A DNA stretch of 64,000 bases from Carettochelys insculpta (taxonomy: Eukaryota > Chordata > Testudines > Carettochelyidae): NCBI RefSeq assembly GCF_033958435.1, contig NC_134150.1, forward strand, positions 34,715,501-34,779,500. Reading direction: 5' to 3'. Under the pieces are notes generated by a model. That model had not been told where the DNA came from. It ran no database searches and saw only the letters and a list, made by a program, of their open reading frames with translations. Shown here in pieces: positions 1 through 12,200 of the stretch; within the stretch, counting starts at the first letter, position 1; each line of letters opens with the position of its first letter. The position numbers and the translations under genes are program-made.

Positions 1-3000
1 ATACATAAATATAGGCTGCTTTGCAAAGATGGTTTGGAGCTCTGCCATTCAGATTATATTTAAACAGTATTATGATATTCCAAAATGCAGGAACTTGACG
101 CTGTGTCTTATGATTTGAATAACCATCATCTGCTGTGCTAAATATCCAGAGTCTCTTCTTCATCACCAAGTTACTGGCAACCACTTTCAAGCCACTCTTT
201 TGAGAATACCACTGCAAAAAAAAAGTGACTAGTCACTAACAAGCTCTTCCTTTCTATATCTAAATATCTTCTCCATACTCATTCTCTGCTGCCTTTGACA
301 GCATCAGCTAGCCTTGAAACTTCTTCTCCACACTATGTTCTGTAGATTCTCTTGGCATTTTCCAAAGAGCTATTTCTGGCCTCCTCTTTTTTACTTCTGC
401 TGCACTTGTCACCTGGTTACCCTCCTTCGCTCTCCAAGTTTTCTTTACCTATCAGACACCAGTAGCCCCCAAAATCTACTTTTCTCCTCCCTAACATCTG
501 TTTTGGCTTCCAATTCACCATTTGCTTAGACTACATCAGAAAAATTGAAAGGCTCATTTTAACTACAAAAGCCTCTTCAATCCCACCCATTTCTTCAATA
601 ATTAAACTTTTCATGATGTTAATATAAAAGGTAGGGGGGCTGTGTTAATAAAGACAGACAGTGTAGTGCATCATTGTAAAGGACCACCATGCTGTAAACA
701 TGTGGATTTTTGCATGTTTCTGCTATTTCTGCTATTTTTATCTTAACAGTGCAAACAAGTGCTATTAGTAAAACACAATTATATTAAAATAGAGAAAGAA
801 AAGGATCAAGCTCACATATGGGAAAGATTTTCCCTCCAAACTGGCATTCCCCAGAGACATGGTGGGTGACGTAATATTGTTTATTGGACCAACTTCTCCT
901 GGTGAATGAGACAACTTGTCAGACCACACATCTTTCACCAACAGCAATTGATCCAACAAATGACATTACCTCACTACTCTCCTCCAACACCCTGGGATGA
1001 ATACAGCTGTAACGCTGGCAATCACATTCCAAAAGACAGATGAAATTAAAGCTATTTGGTTCAGAAGACAGCATAATTTTCACTGGCTGCAAGTGAAAAG
1101 GAATTTCAGTCAGCACACTGCTGATTTGCACAAAGGATCTGAGTAATGTCAGTTGCTCCAGACCTCTAACAGTGACCTCACTGGAGTATTTTGCTGCTTG
1201 TTTAAAAGCATCTTCTTGATTCACTACACAACGTTTTTAGCCATACATGAGCCAGGACTTTCTACCTGTACAATAAATCTACCCAGACTGACAAACTCCA
1301 CCAAACTTTGCACTGTCTTTCACGTTATTGTCCCAGCATACTATAGTTAGCATCACTTATTTCCTCCATTGTGGAAGAATTCATCTCACCACCATTGTAG
1401 CTGTTAAAAAAAACAGACTATCACGCATGATCAGGGTGCCAGATCACTGGTATTATACTTTCTACCTCTGCCCCCAACAGTTCTTTGTCAGTGGGAAGGA
1501 ATCAGTCCAGCTGAAAGCCAGTACCATTCATTTCAGTATTTTCAAGTAACGCACATCATATGTATGACAATTTTTTTAAAGATATGACAGCTGATATTTT
1601 GATGCTTTTGCCCTGATGTGGCTTTAAAGAAAACTTGTAAGACTAGATCGATCTTAGCTAGGAATTCTACTAGATGAGTTCTACTGCTGGGAATTTTGGT
1701 CCAGACAGTCTGATTATTCTCTTTTTGCTTTACATTCTATTCCGACAAGACAACAATGGCTAACAATATTTCCTTATAAATGCTTAAGTATTCCAAGCTG
1801 ACTTGTATTTTTGAATTGTTCATACTGTTGCAATGAAATTCTTATCTTTGAAAGCATGGGCCATAGTTAAAATGGTCTCTTAGACTAACATACTTTTCCT
1901 AGTACCTAAACAGAGTGAAACTTTCCCAAGGGACCTTTTACCTAGCTAAATCCTCAGTTTTGGCTAGAATCTCAGGATTTCAGCAAATCTGTAACTATCC
2001 AGTCTCCCACCACAGCTTGATATTTTGGTTTGCTACAAAATCTCTCTTTTTAAACTCTTCTTTGCCTCTTTGCCTTTAGAGGCACTGTGATGGGTTCTTG
2101 AGAAGCAGGTCAGCAGTACTGAACATCACACAAAAATTGTAGGAAGAAAGCTACCTACATATACATTTGAGAGAGATGTTACTCAAATAAGTGATGAATA
2201 CTCTGAGCATGAGGAATCAAACACAAAATCAAACAACTGGGATGTTGGCTGCACCAGACACTTTGTAAAAGCTCCATCCCTCTCAATAAACTCTGTGTTC
2301 TGTAACACTGAATGGAGGAGCCTGATTGTGTCATGTTCTGGGCACCTCCTGGCCAGCCACTTCATGCCTTTACATAGCAATGCTGTAAAGCACTTAACTC
2401 TTGTCAGGATGGGGCCTATAAGAGCATCTCTCCTCGCCCTCTTCCTCCCTCCCCCCAGTATTTATGAAATGCCCAAGGAAACAGGCAGGGAAGGTGTGAA
2501 GAAAGGAATAGACAACAAATGAGAGAGGGTTCAGTGAGCTGCATGAGGCAAGACAGAAGCTGAAGCTTAAACATTATAATCTCCTCTTTATGTAAGGGAT
2601 CTAAAAATGGTCATTCTATTTTTACGTTTTAGCATTCCCAGCTGCTGGCTGCTGAACCTTTCAGCAATGCAGGTGCCAGAGGGGAGCAGGAAGCTTTTGC
2701 ACACTGCTCCTACCCCCCACCCCCCAGCAAAATTATGAGCGCCTATTAGCCAGAAACCATATACTAGCCAATGGGAGATAAGATATTTTGTAAGGGGGCA
2801 GGAGCAGCACATGACACCTCCCCACCCTCCAAGTGTCTGGAGCAGAGAGCTACAGGGAGCCAGAAGCTACTTAAATCAGCTGCTGGCTGCTCCCCGGCCT
2901 ACGGACTGCCTCAGGCACATCTGGTCCACGGGCCATATCTTGCATGCCCTAAGGCATAAGCCTGCCACAATGGCTGTGTCTTATTTACACCACCACAGCA

Positions 3001-5060
3001 GCATCATGCCAGTGGGCTCCATAGCCAAGCCCATGGAAAGCATTAGGGTAAAAAGTTTTCCAGAGACTCTTGCATGAACATGAGCAATCACTCAAAGAAA
3101 TTAGAGTTAAAGTGCTTTATTAGCACCTAGAAAGAGGTGATTTTTGTAGGGGATAGGGCAAACAGACATCCCCACACATCCCCATTTGCTTCTTGGTTTG
3201 CACTGAGCATGCTCAGTAACACTGCCAAAGCCACTATCCTCACACTGCCCTCTTCTGTAGTATCATGGCATGCCCAGGTTTCTGCCCCCTTCCTGCCAAT
3301 CTGAAATGGTGCTTCTGCTTAGGACTAGGTGTGAGGTTCCTCTCCACAGCCACCACAGCTCCAGTGAACTCAGCCAGGGTAGAGACGCCTGTGTCCCAGC
3401 CAGGACAGGGTCAGCAGCTCCATGCTGCAGCTGGTGGGCAGATGTGGTATTCTGTGTAACTGCCCTATGTGGGGTTTGTTAGCTACACAGCCAAACAGCC
3501 ACGCAGCTTAGAGGGTACCTAGATCACCATCTTCAACATATCAGTGTTACTGTTGTTGTATTTATTTTTGGTATTTAAAGAACAGTCAGTTTTTATACAC
3601 AGTATTTTACTAATTCCAAATCACATAACACAGTAACTAATGGAGGCAACATCATATTCATTTTGTGTGGTAGCTTTTGTGAAATGAGGAAACGGCAGAT
3701 GAAGGGACAATGCAAAATGCTTTTCTGCTTGTGATCCAAGGCTGGATTTGAACTCCAGTTTCTGAATGGCAATGGTCAGAGCATTTAAGCTAGTGAAAGA
3801 ATATCTAGTAGTAAAGCTGGCTAACAGGGAGCCACCATCCCACAAGATGAAAGTGTCTTGTTTATATTAAGAAGCAGCTGTCACCAATACAGAATTGAGG
3901 AGGCAGATATATATTACCAATAGAAATAATTTCAATTTTTTAATTCAGCATAATAAAAAGAAAAGATCTATTAAGATTAGAATGATGTCTGTGTGCACTA
4001 ATGACACCAATATCATTCCATGATAGACAGAAAGCAAGCCTGGTGGTGCAAACAAGCCACACTCAACTCTGACAGAGAAATTAAACTTAGCACAGGAGCA
4101 ACAAGAAGTGATTTGAACTGTCAGACCCATCACTTTGTTAACTGAACTTACTATCTTATTTGCAAATAGATAAATATGTCCTGTTTCTTGACATTCCTAG
4201 ACAAGAAGTACAAACACTAATGAGTTGTGGGGAAAAAGGTTATACCAGACCCATCTTTAGCCAACAGGGAATCTGGTATCCTGCCCCGCAGTCCCTTCCT
4301 CTGAGTTTTTTCCCTCCAGTCATTTACAAGAAAGACAAATTTGCAAGGAAGACAATTGTAATTCCCAAACCTATCAACTGCGCTTTACTAGAAAGTGATA
4401 TGAAGATACTGAAGATTACAGAGAACATCTAAGATCAAAGGGCTGCCAGAAATGAGTTCCAAACTGCAGCCCCATTCTGCTAGTAGACTCGAAAATAGCA
4501 GGATGGGTGTTTCAGGTTCCCTTGTCACTACTGCGGTATCCTTTACACTATCTATTCTTGGTCCTTCTGAAAACCAAAACCCACAGGCCTTTTTGCAGCA
4601 TGGCTGTGTATCAGAAGATGGGTAAAGAGCTGATTGGAGGTTTTCCCAAGATAATATAGTTCAAGACTTCTACCTAATTAAAAAATTAGTCATCACAGTA
4701 AAATCCAGTTGCTTTGATCCATCAATATGATGGCAAATGATAACATTCTGTAAACTTCTAGGAATTATATGATCTATTTTATTTAATTAAACACACAACC
4801 CAGACCAACTGTGGAAAACCCTGTCCCTCTGATTGGAAATATTTGGGTTCTGTTTAGTTTTACTTTATTTGTATCTATGTGTTTTAAACTTGAATTGAGA
4901 CCCTTGATACCCCCAAATTTCAACACTTCTCTATTTCTGTTACAAACAGGAAATGCCAGCTTGTTGATTTAACATGCTCATCTAGAGAGCGTGGGATTAC
5001 AGCCTTTTTAAAATTAACACTTCTTCTGTATTAAGTACTTTATGATGGGTGTGTTACTAG
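1..5060. other. Non-coding stretch 3' of CMC2, no gene recognised
   Basis: AT-rich sequence without a recognisable exon. The short open frames here have no family resemblance and no splice context that I can defend. The only repeat I can name is a decayed Penelope-like tail at about 858-935. In mammals CDYL2 lies on this side of CMC2, but I see no chromodomain or hydratase-like exon here. Confidence 0.5.
858..935 (-). repeat. Decayed Penelope-like element tail
   Basis: The plus strand reads as a worn antisense copy of a tail known from reptile genomes, in which a tract like TTTATTGGACCAACTTCT is followed by a GAGACAA-type stretch and then a hammerhead-like core. The core itself is no longer readable here. 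Placed by resemblance only; no target site duplication was found. Confidence 0.4.
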
Positions 5061-5064
5061 TGAC

Positions 5065-5525
5065 ATTAAAATCCAAAGGAAAAGTAATAGCTAGGAGGGA
5101 CCACTGTGAAAATCTAGTCTGACTTCCTGTATAACACAAACCCACAGAAATTCCACAACATACTCCCAGGGCATATCTTTTCAGGGGAAAAAAAAAATCC
5201 AATATCAATTTAAAAATTGTCCATGATGAAGAATCGTTGGTAAATTGTTCCAATGGTTGCCCTCTCGCTATTAGATTTTTGTGCCTTATTTCCAGTCCGA
5301 ATTTGTTTAGCCTCAGCTTCTGGCCATTCAATTGTGTTATATCTTTCTCTGCTAGACTGAGGAGTCCACTATTAAATATTTGCTCCCCAGGTAGATATTT
5401 ATACACAGTAATCAAGTCTGTCTTTAACCTTTTTTTCATTGCTAGCGCTTTCATGGAGTCTATCACTGAAAGTCACGTTTTCCAATCTTTTAAATGTTCT
5501 CATGGTTCACCTATGCACCCTCAAA
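5065..5525 (-). mobile_element. CR1-type LINE 3' fragment (antisense)
   Basis: The minus strand carries the end of a CR1 ORF2 and its 3' region. Peptide pieces such as KTDLITVYKYLPG and LNKFGLEIRHKNLIARG resemble the C-terminal part of CR1 ORF2, downstream of the reverse transcriptase. The left end (around AGCTAGGAGGGACCA on the plus strand) corresponds to the CR1 3' region. It is 5'-truncated, as usual for CR1, and has several stops. It abuts the DIRS-like relic on the right; the exact border is uncertain by some tens of bases. Confidence 0.75.
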
Positions 5526-5559
5526 TGTTCTACACAAAAGTCCCACATGCTGACGGCTT

Positions 5560-5950
5560 TCTAGCACAGGAGAGAAGAGCATGAATTTCCCTATTTGTTG
5601 ATCAAAAACATTGTCATGGTGTTTGTCAGAATTGAAGCACACTTCCCATAAAGCGGGCTCAAAGTCTGGCATGCCAGGCATACCACTCTCAGCTCTCAGA
5701 CACTGATGAGGAGAGCAACTTCTGCCCAAGGCCAAAGGCCATGTGTCCTGAGGCCTCCTAGACGTACTGCCCAACCCAAGGCTGATGTATTTATCTCTAG
5801 AGAGTAATAGCTGAGGACTGGTGAATGGTACCTATGTGCACATTACCGGCCACTTGAACCACCACTGGAAAGAGGTGAAAGTGAAAGTGTGTGTCCTTTA
5901 AGTCGAGGGAAGCATACCAGTCCCTGGGATTCAAGGAAGGAATGACGAAG
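5560..5950 (-). pseudogene. DIRS-like RT/RNase H fragment
   Basis: One minus-strand frame near 5940-5900 reads SLDLKDTHFHFHLFP. This matches the DIRS-type reverse transcriptase block A (DLKDAYFH followed by a hydrophobic stretch), whose first aspartate is catalytic. About 170 bp on, other frames read GHMA and then WHARL followed by a stop, which correspond to the RNase H-side blocks GHMA and HARLRMRPL of DIRS elements. The frames are broken by stops and shifts, so no protein can be made. The assignment rests on these short blocks and should be confirmed by profile search. Confidence 0.55.
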
Positions 5951-6399
5951 GACAGATACCAGGCAGAACTTGAGCTTCTCCATGAACTTGTTGAGCTCTT
6001 AGGTATAGGATGGGCCTGAACCTACCTTTGGGAATAGAAGCCTTGACCTTCACCTCCTGAGGAACTTCTCCAACTGCTTCCAATGGTATGAATGAGTGCA
6101 CCTCCTGTAGGAGGAGTTGCTCTTTAGAAGTGTCCCTGAATAAGAATGGGGAAGAGAGGTGAAAGGGCAGGACAGCTAAGAATTGGAGGAATATCCTTTT
6201 TCTACTGTGCTGTGCACCTATCAGTCCAATGTAATAATGGGGATGAGCTGGGTAAAAATAGGATAGTACGAGAAGGTAAGATAGGTTGGATTCAGTTCAT
6301 TCACTGGTATGCCATCCTCATGCACAACTTCAAAAAGCCTGTTTCTGGCATAAAGGTGGCCTCAGGCACCCTCTTTCTGCTGCTCATACTCTTCCTCCA

Positions 6400-7120
6400 G
6401 AAACCATCCTGTCAGTTCTTTGGTTGGTCGAACTGCTGGAGGAGGTTGCTTCTGCTGCATGGCGGGAATGCAGAGGCCCAGCAACTTCAGGGCAACTCTT
6501 GAGTCCTTTAGGCTACGTAGCCTTTTATCCATCTTTCTAGAGAAAACAGCTGAACCCTAAACATTGCTGGACGTTACGTAGCAGACCTGAGAGCTATAAC
6601 CAGGAGACCATTCTCATGGCTACCCCCCATTACCATTGCTCAGGGACTGAGACGGCTGCTGATTCTGTCCAGTGAGACCTGATGTGAAGTTCAAGAATGC
6701 ATTTGCCCTCCCCTCCACCAAAATGAAAGTTTTTTTCACCTCCTGATCCTTTGGGGAGGGACGTAGAGTCTTGGTGCTCACATTGGTTAGCAGCATTCAC
6801 AACCAGAAAATCTGGTGCGGGGGACGGGTATTTAAATGTTCATAGCTCCTGGACAGAACAAAACAGCATCTTTCATCATGCCAACCCATGGGCCGCAATG
6901 AACCAGGGGTTTGCCACAAGGTTTTTGTGGTGTCAGCAATGGTGTTTATGACAGGCAAGGCAGTACGTGCAGGTCCAGAGAGGGTGATGACATCCATCTT
7001 TGGAACTGTGTCCTTCACCACCTTCTCCACTTGAATGACCAGGCCCTAGGCAACCTGCTGCAGCAAATGCTGCACAACCCTGTTGTCCTTGAATGCTGGG
7101 GCTACCAAGGTGCCTGCCAA
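6400..7120 (-). pseudogene. DIRS-like ORF1 (gag-like) fragment
   Basis: The minus-strand open piece at 6797-7030 includes the blocks TLWQTPGSLRP and SRSYEHLNTRPPHQ. These resemble the ORF1 protein of reptile DIRS elements (I/TLWQTP, later SKGYEHLF.HPPPNSL), the family from which the alpha-specific part of LAP2 is thought to derive. Further along, towards 6400, pieces such as MRMVSWL and KDGXKAT correspond to the tail of the same ORF1. There are several frameshifts and stops. This is a non-functional remnant; no host use is suggested by the sequence. Confidence 0.5.
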
Positions 7121-8616
7121 CCTCTCATCTGGAAAGAAAGAGGAAGAAATCCACATAAGGGATGGCTGCTCTTCCTCTGCATCCAAGAGGTCCCATAGTG
7201 CTTGGAGTTCCTAGGCTAGGGCTGACACGGACTGCGCTGTGCCTATCAATGCTGGGACTGCATAACTCAGTGCCAGCACAGTCAGCACAGATACCACTGA
7301 GGCAGGCATAGGACTATGCTGGTGCTGCAGAGGCTGGAATGGTGGCATCAGAGAATGACAGAGCTATCGCTGATCCTGCTGACACCAACAGTTCCAGAGA
7401 ATGCACAAAAGTGGCCAAGGCCACCGACCGGACCTTGGAATGTGACCCTTGGCTTCATCCTTGGCCTTGCTGAAAAGCCCAGGGTGTCCAAAAGGGCCAC
7501 TGTGCCAGGGGCTGCCACTGTGTGTGCCATGGTGCTTGGTAAAGATGCCAATCTTGTGATGACCTGCATCATCCGATGCTGCTCCTATGAGATTGATACG
7601 AGTCCAATTTTGACATCAAGTTTCTCAAAAGGAACACGGAGTGGTACTTTGAGGTGCCAACAATCTGTGCAAAGGGCTTAGGGACTGACAAGGTTGCTGA
7701 CTCTGTTTTGGTGCCAGAAGTGGTGCATCAATGATGGAAACTACCAGGACATAATTGTGGGCTTTCCCCTTGATGGTGCTGGGGGTGTGACTGGTGCCAA
7801 CAATCTATCCTGGCTACATGGGGAGAACAGTGCCATGAAATGGAGCAGGCTCTACATTGCCTTGAATGCCTCTAGGGTCAATGGGAGATGCAACTCTCAG
7901 CTCAGCATCAGTGAGAAGGGCCTGAACTTAACTACCCTTTGACAAAGGCACACGTCAACAGAATCATCACTGGCAGTGGGGCCAAATGAGTGCTGCCTGA
8001 CTTGGGGCTCATAAGGGCCAGCTCCTTGGGCCTAGCTGAGGGGAGAAGGACCCTCTTTGGCCGCCTCTTCTGCAGCGCTTGCAACTGACACCAGTGTCTG
8101 CCTGCTTGCTGTGCATGAGCCACAAAAGTGCAGAGAATCTTGTTTTTACTCATCACTAATCTCCATGCTGCTGGTGCTGTAGTTCATGCTGAAGGGGAGG
8201 TACTCGTCACAGGGCATGGGAGCAGAGTGCAGTTTCCATCAGTAGGAAATTCAGGAGCTGATTCCTCTCTCTATGTCCTGTGATGAAAGCCCTTCAGATC
8301 CATCAGAGACCCTTTGATTGGGTCTCTCTGAAACACTTGAAACACAAAGTGAAAGGACTGAATCTGGGCATACACTTGCTACAGATTTCACAGGTTTTGA
8401 AGTATGGAGACCAGAGCATACCACAATGCTGAGATAGCACTGGAGGGGAACGCCTGCAAAGGAAACTTCAGAACTAACCCTATGTGACTACTAACTAAAA
8501 CTAATGCATAACTATATACTGGCTGTCAAATGCACACCTGACAACAAGACTACCAGGAAGTTCCAGATGTCACAGGCAACAAGAACAAACTCGGGTAGCG
8601 GGGAAGGGAGATTGGC

Positions 8617-9269
8617 AATAAACTATTCAGTTGGGCATTGTTATCCTCTGCTCTTGTCCTGTAGCTGTGTTGGTTTACAATAACTACAGAATGGTTCTAT
8701 GATCCACGGCTTGGAGTTCCTAAGTGTTATCACCCTGCAAATAATACTACTGTTGAGAAACAACCCTAAATTTGGAAATGCTTCTTTCCTTTATGTTGGA
8801 CAAGGATAAACCTAACCTCTGTTTCTTTTTAATTTTGTTATAATGATAGACAGATAATGATAGACTATACTGAGTGCCATGAAAGTGCCACTCCAGTGGG
8901 TGCCTGGACCCCACCCTCCCACGCTACTAGAGGAAAAATCTTTCAGCGGCTGTGCACATACACCTGACTAGAACTGACATGAACAAGCACTTGAACTACT
9001 ATTTCCAAAATACCCTTCTATTGTCATACGACACCAGTTCATTATAACAAAATTAAAAAGAAACAGAGGTTAGGTTTATCCATGTCCAACATAAAGGAAA
9101 GAAGCATTTCCAAATTTAGGGTTGTTTCGCAACAGTAGTACTATTTGCAGGGTGGTAGCACTTAGGAACTCCAAGCCGTGGATCATAGAACCATTCTGCT
9201 AGTTATTGTAAACCAACACAGCTACAGGACAAGAGCAGAGGATAACAATGCCTAACTAAATTGTTTATT
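8617..9269. repeat. Long inverted repeat, about 230-bp arms, about 190-bp spacer
   Basis: The arm at 8617-8846 is the reverse complement of 9039-9269 with only a few mismatches and small indels (I count roughly 8-10 differences by eye). Landmarks shared by both arms include GATCCACGGCTTGGAGTTCC on the left and its complement near 9165-9185. The spacer, 8847-9038, is unrelated unique-looking sequence. The arms are not one of the PLE tails or palindromic MITE families elsewhere in the window. No target site duplication was recognised. Confidence 0.85.
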
Positions 9270-12200
9270 CTAACAGTGTTACTGGGACTACCAAGTAGAC
9301 TACAGAAGACAAGGAGGTAAAAAACAAAGTTGGATTTTATAAATGGATTTGGGCATCAATTATTAATCTCAATCAAGAATTTTATTTAAGAAAACTATAA
9401 AAAACACAATGTTTCAAGAACAGACTTCCAAGATTTTCAAACAGCAAAGGATTACATACAGGGGCAACATCTGTATTTAAATATTCAAACACCTCTGCTG
9501 AAAGGAATTCACCTGTGCCACTAAAGACCGTTAGAATGTACAAGCTTGATTTTCAGCCTTTTCTACCTAACCACAAGCTAAAACAAGGAATAGGTTTCAG
9601 GCCTCCCACTGCAGCCATCAATTGAAAGAAAGAGATTGGGCATGACACCCTTAGACCCATTTGTGATCCCTGAGTTGCAAGTTCATCACGATCACTGTTT
9701 AGACCTCCCCTGAGGTCTCCAGGCAAAACAGAGATGTACATTTTAGGTGGCTCTAAAGAAGATCTGTTCTTAGCCTCTCCCTCCTTCTCTTGGCACTGGG
9801 GTGGGCAGGGAGGTGTCTCCTGAGCAATTCATGCCTCCTAAAATACCCTTCTGGCTGGGGCTTAGGAACTCAATGAAAGCTTCTTCTTCCCAGCTACCAG
9901 AGCAGCTGCCAAGGTTTCCAAAAGTGATTTGCAGTGCCTGGTTTGCTGAAAAGGGCTGGACCTGGACTCATCACCTTTCACTCTTCAGTCATTCTACACC
10001 TCCACTTTCCTAACCAATTCAGTCCATCCCCAACATAATTTTTGTCTTGTGACACCTTACAGAAGCTGACAGACTGGGAGACAGGGCTGCTCCTGTGTTG
10101 CCTGGGTAAACTACAGACCGGCTACTATTGGATTCAAAGAGCTGCCACTGCTGCCCCCTGTGCTTGAGACCGGGACAGGCTACCCTTGGCTGGATCCAGT
10201 CTGACCGCAGTCACATAGCTCTTCAATACAGTTTCAGCCACTGAGAAAACATGGTCTGGGCAGGGTAGGACAAAAGCAGCCAGCCCAGCAGGACCAAGGA
10301 GGAGATTACACAAGGCAGGTGGGCTCAGTGGTGGGTTGTAGGGTAATGCAGATCTGACTGGTCTGAAACAACCCTGCAGGGTAGCTTTTTGCAACTTCTA
10401 TTACCTATCCTGAAACTCAGTTAACTGCATTTCCCAGGCACTTTAAGCCATGAATGATGCAAATTTTGCTTTTGGACATTGGATGTACAGAAGCGAATAA
10501 TGAGACAACCACACTGGTGATGGCTCAAACTACATTTTAGGGCTGTTTCAGTAAGTTTTTGTGTTACAACTGTCTAGATGTGGCACGTGTAATGTTGTCT
10601 GAGGTGGGCAGCTTGGCATCTGCTTTCAAGTGCCGGGCCCATTGTTCAGATTGTGGTCAGTGATGTCCATGTAATGATGCAATGTTAGGATCTGTTGGAT
10701 AAATAATTAATAAACAGCAGGCTTGAAGGTTTGCAGCTCAAAACTTCTTTAAAATAGGCTTAGCACTACCCATACAAGCCTCAGGTGAATGCAGTTGCTG
10801 GGAAAGTGCATGTAGCTTCCAATTTGTATCAGTACACTTAACGTTTCAACTAAGTGGAAATGCTTCAGCAGTAATAAATGTCCAAAAAAAGACTCATGAC
10901 ACCACTGAAGAGTACTGAAAGGAAAGGTACACTGCTGTGAGAGAGTCAGTATGCCTGGGATGTTATTTCTAGTACAGTGTATAACAATTCTTCCTGCTTC
11001 ATCTTCTTTCATGGCACATCATAGATATTGCTGTCAATTACTTCAGACACTAGCTAGAAGGACATGTAATAAAATAAGATTATATACCTACCTTAGGTGA
11101 TCAGTCACTGTGACACTAAATGTTTTTAGTTAAGTTGTGTCAATCAAAGCCTGTCTATAGTCACAGTGTGTGCGTGTCTGGGCAGGGGTGGGGGAGAAAT
11201 TGTTTTAGACAAGGTATTTGCTCTCTCAACAAAACTATTTTTGACATTTAAATGGTACAAGCAAGTGTAATCCACACTATTGAAAGAGCTATATTTTAGA
11301 GTATAGACATCTAGCACGTTGCAATTCAGCAGATAGGACTTGTCTGCTGAATAACTACTCCTCTGGAAGGATAATTTTTTTGGGTCAAAAAGCGTATTTC
11401 TAGCAGATTTCATTACAATAAAAGAGTACAGCAGTATGATTATAAAGCCTCCATCAGTATATTAAAGTTCTAAATCAGATGCAATGTTCTTCTTCGCAGT
11501 CTTTGAAACAAAGAGATGAACATCTGAGGGTACAGAGAGAATCATTTGCAAGTGGCAACGTACTATCTGACAAGTTGCGTTCGGAAAGTATTCCAATTCC
11601 CATTTAAGGATTGCATTTCAAAACACCAATTTGAAAGGAAATAACTATGTAATGGAAACAAAAGAGCTTTGTTGTTCAAAACGTGGAAAATAAACCGCAT
11701 CAGGATGAGTCTAAAGCAGCAATTAGTTCTGCATTTTACATATTTAATCACAACAGAAAAATCTTGCCCCATGTTGTCACTAGTGAAGGTCAAACCTAGT
11801 TTTCATGTTTTTATACACATGCAATAATGCCTTCTAACTTTAATCCCTGAAAGTATGAGACAAACAGTTAAACTACCAATTTTATACCACCAAAAGCACA
11901 CTTCTGATCTTTCAGCATATTACTGTTATGCTGGAACTGATTGTTTTGGGGGAAGAAATACTGAGCAGCTTTTATTCAGTTTCATAAACAAGAAATATTT
12001 CATGGTATTATTGCTTTGTTAGTGACTGTATTATGTCAGCCCCTATGAAATATACCCAGCTTCTCACGGGGTAGTAAGCTTCTTTTCCCTGAGTCAAAAA
12101 ACAAGCTATCAGATTATAAGTGCTTAAGTATTGTACTGGGAACAAATTTTGTAAAGCCATCAGTGTGATCTTTCCTAGGTAATGAATCTTCCACAAGATC

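Larger units (their letters stand above)
5535..8200 (-). mobile_element. DIRS-like tyrosine-recombinase retrotransposon relic (antisense)
   Basis: Read on the minus strand, an ORF1/gag-like part (about 7120 down to 6400) is followed by a reverse transcriptase motif (about 5940) and an RNase H-like part (about 5750-5600), the order expected of a DIRS element. The two coding pieces are listed separately. The spacing between the RT motif and the RNase H motif is only about 170 bp, much less than in a complete element, so an internal deletion is likely. I see no tyrosine recombinase domain and no inverted terminal repeats that I can assign. The alternative is a Gypsy-like element, but the DLKD and GHMA motifs favour DIRS. 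The right border is not resolved. Confidence 0.55.

Noticed and set aside
7316..7681. Open frame of 121 codons on the plus strand
   Set aside because: It is antisense to the DIRS-like relic and shows no family resemblance.
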